Shown here: positions 60,400-64,000 of the stretch, in pieces
Numbering within the stretch: the first letter of the stretch is position 1
How the letters are laid out: each line of letters starts with the position of its first letter
NCBI GenBank assembly: GCA_965227945.1
Contig: CBDDGQ010000005.1
Coordinates: 1,178,001-1,242,000 of the forward strand
Origin: Azorhizobium sp965227945
GTDB taxonomy: Bacteria > Pseudomonadota > Alphaproteobacteria > Rhizobiales > Xanthobacteraceae
Length of the DNA stretch: 64,000 nt
Reading direction: 5' to 3'
Made by a program: the position numbers and the translations under genes
The notes under the pieces: generated by a model
Database searches by the model: none
Seen by the model: only the letters and a program-made list of their open reading frames with translations
Told to the model about the DNA's origin: nothing

Positions 60400-62070
60400 T
60401 CAGGTCTCCGCCAAAGCGCGCGCCAGCAAAAGGTCGGTGGCCGCCGCCACCGGATTGGTGCCGAATACGCCCCGCTGGGTCCGCAGCCGGGTGCCGGCAT
60501 AAGCTTCGGCGATGGCGGCGGGCGCGCCGCTGGCAAGCGCCGCCGCAGCGGCCAGGGTGGCCAGCCGATCGGCGGCGCGCCGGGCCAGAGGCTGGGGATC
60601 ACGGGCGGTGAGATCCTCGATGATCTGCTGCGCCGTGCCGGCCACGCCCGGCAAATCGCCGGCCTCCGCCGCCAGCGCGGCCACCAGGGCGCGCGCCGCC
60701 TCGGGCTCGCGGCCGGCGGCGCGCAGCAGGTCCAGGGCCACCACCGTGCCGGAGCCCTCCCAGATGGCGTTGACCGGTGCTTCCCGATACAGGCGGGGCA
60801 GGGCGCTCTCCTCCACATAGCCATTGCCGCCCAGGCACTCCATGGCCTCATAGATGAAGGCGGGGGCGGCCTTGCACACAGAAAATTTGACCGCCGGCGT
60901 CAGCAGGCGGGCCCGCACCGCCTCCAGCGGATCGCTCGGCGCGCGGTCGAAGCTGGCGGCCAGCCGCAGGGTCAAGGCGGTGGACGCCTCGCTGTCCAGG
61001 GCCAGGTCCGCCAGCACGGCGCGCATGGCGCCCTGGGTCTCCAACCGCTGGCCGAACACGGCCCGGTGGCGGGCATGGTGTGCCGCCTGCGCCAGGGCCA
61101 TCCGCATCAGGCCGGCGGAAGACACCGCGCAATCCAGCCGGGTGAGCTGCACCATCTCCAGAATGGTGGGCACGCCCCGGCCCTCCGGCCCCACCCGCCA
61201 CGCAAAGGCGCGCTCGAATTCCACTTCGGCCGAGGCATTGGAGCGGTTGCCCAGCTTGTCCTTCAGCCGCATCAGGCGCAGCCCATTCACCGCCCCGTCG
61301 GGGCGGAAGCGGGGCATCAGGAAGCAGGTCAGGCCCCCCGGCGCCTGGGCCAGCACCAGGAAGGCGTCGCTCATTGGAGCGGAGAAGAACCATTTGTGGC
61401 CGGTGATCTCATAGTCCTCCCCGCCCACCGGGGTGGCGCGGGTGGTGTTGGCCCGCACATCGGTGCCGCCCTGTTTCTCGGTCATGCCCATGCCGAGGGT
61501 CACCGCGCTCTTTTCCCAGAACGGGAGGAAGCGGCCGTCATAGAGCCGCGAGCGGATGCGCGGCAGCCACTCTGCCAGCAGCGCCGGTGCCGCGGCCAAG
61601 GCGGCGGGGGCGGCGTGGGTCATGGTCAGCGGGCACACATGGCCGGCTTCCACCTGGCTCACCAGGAACAGCCGGGCGGCGCGGTCCAGATGGCGGCCGC
61701 CGTCCCAGGTGGAGGCGTGCAGGCCAGCGACGCTGCTCTCCGCCATCAGCGCATGATAGGCCGGGTGAAACGCCACCAGATCCAGCCGCCGGCCCTGCGG
61801 ATCATGACTGTGCAGACGCGGCGGGCTTTCATTGGCGAGGCGGCCGAGGCCGAGGCGATCCTGGCTGCCCCAGTCGGCGCCGAAGGCCAGCAGGGCGGCC
61901 GCGCCACGGCCATGACCGCCGACCGCACCCCGCAGCGGGGCGTCCAGCGCCGCAAGGTTCACGTCGCCGAACGGGGGCGACTGGTTGGTCACCGCCTCCG
62001 CCGGTGACACATCGGCGGACGAGGATGCGGACGCCGTCGCCGAAGCCGCGGCGAAGGATGATGCAGCCAT
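60400..62070 (-). CDS. acyl-CoA dehydrogenase family protein, AidB-like
   Basis: 556-residue flavoprotein. Long N-terminal domain as in AidB/isovaleryl-CoA dehydrogenase-like proteins (HPAYHALMAESSVAGLHASTW). The FAD-binding block is AVTLGMGMTEKQGGTDVRANTTRA and ITGHKWFFSAPMSDAFLVLAQ. C-terminal HRAVFGQRLETQGAMRAVLADLAL and CLGGNGYVEESALPRLYREAPVNAIWEGSGTVVALDLLRA contain the usual Glu-Gly region. AidB protects against alkylating agents. The N-terminal 25 residues are a low-complexity Ala/Ser tract after the chosen ATG. Divergent from the membrane protein gene that follows. Confidence 0.9.
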   Translation of the reverse strand: MAASSFAAASATASASSSADVSPAEAVTNQSPPFGDVNLAALDAPLRGAVGGHGRGAAALLAFGADWGSQDRLGLGRLANESPPRLHSHDPQGRRLDLVAFHPAYHALMAESSVAGLHASTWDGGRHLDRAARLFLVSQVEAGHVCPLTMTHAAPAALAAAPALLAEWLPRIRSRLYDGRFLPFWEKSAVTLGMGMTEKQGGTDVRANTTRATPVGGEDYEITGHKWFFSAPMSDAFLVLAQAPGGLTCFLMPRFRPDGAVNGLRLMRLKDKLGNRSNASAEVEFERAFAWRVGPEGRGVPTILEMVQLTRLDCAVSSAGLMRMALAQAAHHARHRAVFGQRLETQGAMRAVLADLALDSEASTALTLRLAASFDRAPSDPLEAVRARLLTPAVKFSVCKAAPAFIYEAMECLGGNGYVEESALPRLYREAPVNAIWEGSGTVVALDLLRAAGREPEAARALVAALAAEAGDLPGVAGTAQQIIEDLTARDPQPLARRAADRLATLAAAAALASGAPAAIAEAYAGTRLRTQRGVFGTNPVAAATDLLLARALAET

Positions 62071-62295
62071 GAGCGCCCTCCCGGGGGCAGGGCCGATGCG
62101 TTGGAGCAGCGGGCCGTGAGTCTTATGGGGTCTGCGGCGGTGCCCGCCGCAACCGCGTCTATGAAAGGCGCGTTCGTGGTCCGGTTCAAGGCCGGGGCGA
62201 CAGCTTCCCGGCCCCGTCGCGGGAAGTTGCGGGAAAGCCCGCCTCATGCCCGCAAAAGCCTTTCCTCCCCATGGGGCGCGTCCTAGGCTCCGCTC

Positions 62296-63090
62296 ATGCC
62301 TGTCTTCGCAATTCTCTGGCCATGGATCGGAATCGGGGCTGCTGGCATCCTCCTGCTGATGCTCGGTCTGACCGACGGGCTGCAGGCGGATCGCACCATC
62401 CCGCGCTGGTTCGATCTGCCGTGGCTGGTCTGGCTGGGCCTTGCCGCGACGCTGCTGCACGCGTTCGAAGCCCACGGCCTCGATCTGAGCGGAATGCCCT
62501 ATGCCTGGCGCGGCGCGTTATGCGGCATGCTGGGCTATCGTGATCCCATTTCCTGCCCCGTGCCGCTGTCATTCGTCACCGTGGCCAATCTCGGTTCGGT
62601 CTGGGCGGCGGGACTGCTGGCAGCGCTGCTGTGCCGCCGCTCGCACGCCATCGGCCTCAGCCTGTTCGCCGTGCCGCTGGTGAGCGCGTGCCTGCAGATC
62701 GGCGCGGCGGTGATGCTGGGCCGCTACATTCCCGGCCTGTTTACGGCGGTCGTGCTGCTGCTGCCGGTGAGCCTGTGGACCTTGTCCGTGGCGGCGCGGG
62801 CGGGCCTGCCGGCATCCGCGCTGATCGTCGTGCCGGTGAGCGGGCTGGTGGCCTTGGTCATCCTGATCGGGGCGCTGACGGCCGATCTGCGGGACGTCAT
62901 CGGCGTCTGGCCGCTCAACATCATCGCCGGCCTTGCCATCTGCGTGCCGGCGGCGCTGATGGCCGTCGTCGCGCGCACCCGTCCCGCCCCGCCGCCACCG
63001 CAGGTTCGACGCAGGCCGAATTTGCGGAGCGTACCAAGCGGTGCGACCGCCCCGCGGCGGGCGCCCCCGCAGACCGGCGCCGGACCCTAA
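62296..63090 (+). CDS. HXXEE-type integral membrane protein
   Basis: 264 residues, about seven membrane segments. The segment LVWLGLAATLLHAFEAHGLDL resembles the HxxE(E) motif of the HXXEE family, with Ala at the second acidic position. QIGAAVMLGRYIPGLFTAVVLLLPVSLWTL matches the family's later helix. The C-terminal 35 residues are Pro/Arg-rich and cytoplasmic. Function of the family is unknown. The 225-bp divergent region 62071-62295 shows no clear element. Confidence 0.7.
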   Translation: MPVFAILWPWIGIGAAGILLLMLGLTDGLQADRTIPRWFDLPWLVWLGLAATLLHAFEAHGLDLSGMPYAWRGALCGMLGYRDPISCPVPLSFVTVANLGSVWAAGLLAALLCRRSHAIGLSLFAVPLVSACLQIGAAVMLGRYIPGLFTAVVLLLPVSLWTLSVAARAGLPASALIVVPVSGLVALVILIGALTADLRDVIGVWPLNIIAGLAICVPAALMAVVARTRPAPPPPQVRRRPNLRSVPSGATAPRRAPPQTGAGP

Positions 63091-63105
63091 GGCGCTGGCG
63101 CCTGC

Positions 63106-63669
63106 CTATACGCTGGCGCCCTTGGCCTTGGCGCGCTTCAGATGCTCGTCCAGCCGCGGCAGGATCTCCACGAAATTGCAGGGGCGGTAGCGCACGTCCA
63201 GCTGGTTCGCCAGGATCTCGTCCCAGCCGTCGCGGCAGGCACCGGGAGAGCCGGGCAGGCTGAAGATGTAGGTGGCATTGGCGACGCCCGCAGTGGCGCG
63301 GCTCTGCAAGGTCGAGGTGCCGATCTTGCCGAAGGAGATCATGTGAAAGACCGTGGAGAAGCCTTCCATGCGCTTCTCGAACAAAGGCTCCACGGCCTCC
63401 GGGGTCACGTCGCGACCGGTAAAACCGGTGCCGCCGGTGGTCAGCACCACATCGATGGCCGGGTCGGCGATCCAGCCCTTCACCACGGCCTGGATCTCCG
63501 CCACATCGTCGGTGACGATGCGCCGGTCCGCCAGGTGGTGGCCCGCCGTGGTCAGGCGCTCTTCCAGCAGCGCACCCGAACGGTCGTCCTCCAGGGCCCG
63601 GGTGTCGGAAATGGTGAGAACCGCAATCCTCAGCGCCACGAAGGTGCGCTCTGCGTCGATGCCGGCCAT
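63106..63669 (-). CDS. moaB: molybdenum cofactor biosynthesis protein B
   Basis: 187 residues of the MoaB/Mog fold. AVLTISDTRALEDDRSGALLEERL, TTGGTGFTGRDVTPEAVEPLFEKRMEGFSTVFHMISFGKIGTSTLQSRATAGVANATYIFSLPGSPGACRDGWDEIL cover the MPT-binding and catalytic regions. It handles molybdopterin adenylylation or a related step. The ATG at 63669 is chosen over longer frames that overlap the neighbouring gene. Confidence 0.93.
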   Translation of the reverse strand: MAGIDAERTFVALRIAVLTISDTRALEDDRSGALLEERLTTAGHHLADRRIVTDDVAEIQAVVKGWIADPAIDVVLTTGGTGFTGRDVTPEAVEPLFEKRMEGFSTVFHMISFGKIGTSTLQSRATAGVANATYIFSLPGSPGACRDGWDEILANQLDVRYRPCNFVEILPRLDEHLKRAKAKGASV

Positions 63670-64000
63670 CAGAGGGACCCCTGCAAGGTGTTGCACTGCT
63701 TCATGTCGCCGGTCTTCAGGCCCTTGGTGAACCACTTCACCCGATTGACCGACGAGCCGTGGGTGAAGCTGTCCGGCACCACCGTGCCCTGGGATTGCTT
63801 CTGCAACCGATCGTCGCCGATGGCCGAGGCGGCATTGAGGGCTTCCTCCACGTCGCCGGGCTCCAGGGTGCGGAACATCTCATTGGCGTGGTAGGCCCAG
63901 ACGCCCGCGAGGCAGTCGGCCATCAGCTCGGTGCGCACGGAGATGCCGTTGGCTTCGCGCTTGGTGGTGGCATTGCGCTGGGCGGCCTGCATCTTGGGCA
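63669..64000 (-). CDS. C-terminal part of neutral zinc metallopeptidase (YpfJ family), cut by window edge
   Basis: About 110 residues visible, beginning beyond the right edge. RTELMADCLAGVWAYHANEMFRTLEPGDVEEALNAASAIGDDRLQKQSQGTVVPDSFTHGSSVNRVKWFTKGLKTGDMKQCNTLQGSL matches the C-terminal half of YpfJ-type proteins, in which ELxADCxAG follows the HExxH helix. The HExxH itself would lie outside the window. Its stop overlaps the moaB start region by 1 bp. Confidence 0.88.
   Translation of the reverse strand, partial: PKMQAAQRNATTKREANGISVRTELMADCLAGVWAYHANEMFRTLEPGDVEEALNAASAIGDDRLQKQSQGTVVPDSFTHGSSVNRVKWFTKGLKTGDMKQCNTLQGSL

Overview
The window is high-GC, gene-dense DNA, probably from an alphaproteobacterium of the order Hyphomicrobiales (Rhizobiales), perhaps Xanthobacteraceae. 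The strongest evidence is a complete acpXL-fabZ-fabF2-fabF1-fabG-adh-lpxXL cluster, which in this order builds and attaches the very-long-chain fatty acid of lipid A. A DUF1217 flagellar-type protein and a ChrR-type regulator with cfa and DUF1365 genes fit the same placement. The taxonomic call is an inference from gene content. I saw no rRNA, tRNA, CRISPR array, transposase or integrase.

Layout. 0-12 kb: a divergent catabolic locus around a GntR/FCD regulator. Leftward are an ABC importer with an NMT1/ThiY-like binding protein, a class II aldolase-like protein and an LLM flavin monooxygenase. Rightward are an SDR, an aminotransferase, an alpha/beta hydrolase, an M20 amidohydrolase and a bicupin. 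Together they look like uptake and breakdown of a nitrogen-containing, possibly heterocyclic, compound. 12-19.7 kb: a ChrR anti-sigma factor with genes typical of the singlet-oxygen/photo-oxidative response (cfa, DUF1365, FAD amine oxidase, alpha/beta hydrolase, DUF1295, DUF2177, TspO). Four intergenic sites fit TGATCC-N18-TAnnA, but no partner sigma gene is adjacent. 19.7-33.5 kb: two RND efflux systems back to back around an ECF sigma / anti-sigma / periplasmic metal-sensor unit.

33.8-41 kb: edd of the Entner-Doudoroff pathway, a MaoC-phosphotransacetylase / acetate kinase / FabI operon, and two flagellum-type proteins. 41.5-50.9 kb: Sfp-type PPTase, metallophosphoesterase, DUF983, a TRAP transporter, VOC protein with a WYL/YafY regulator, purEK, and a GGDEF protein whose receiver domain lacks its phospho-acceptor Asp. 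51-54 kb: a cyclohexadienyl-dehydratase-like binding protein, a tiny Cys/Pro-rich exported protein, and one strikingly AT-rich gene for an unknown four-segment membrane protein, probably acquired by transfer. 54-60.2 kb: the lipid A very-long-chain fatty acid cluster. 60.4-64 kb: an AidB-like acyl-CoA dehydrogenase, an HXXEE-type membrane protein, moaB and the end of a zinc metallopeptidase gene cut by the window edge.

The less explained parts are the catabolic cluster with its ATTTGCATA operators, the TGATCC regulon around a ChrR without a sigma gene, the AT-rich membrane protein, and several perfect inverted repeats in promoter regions (43.2, 46.9, 50.9 and 29.1 kb).
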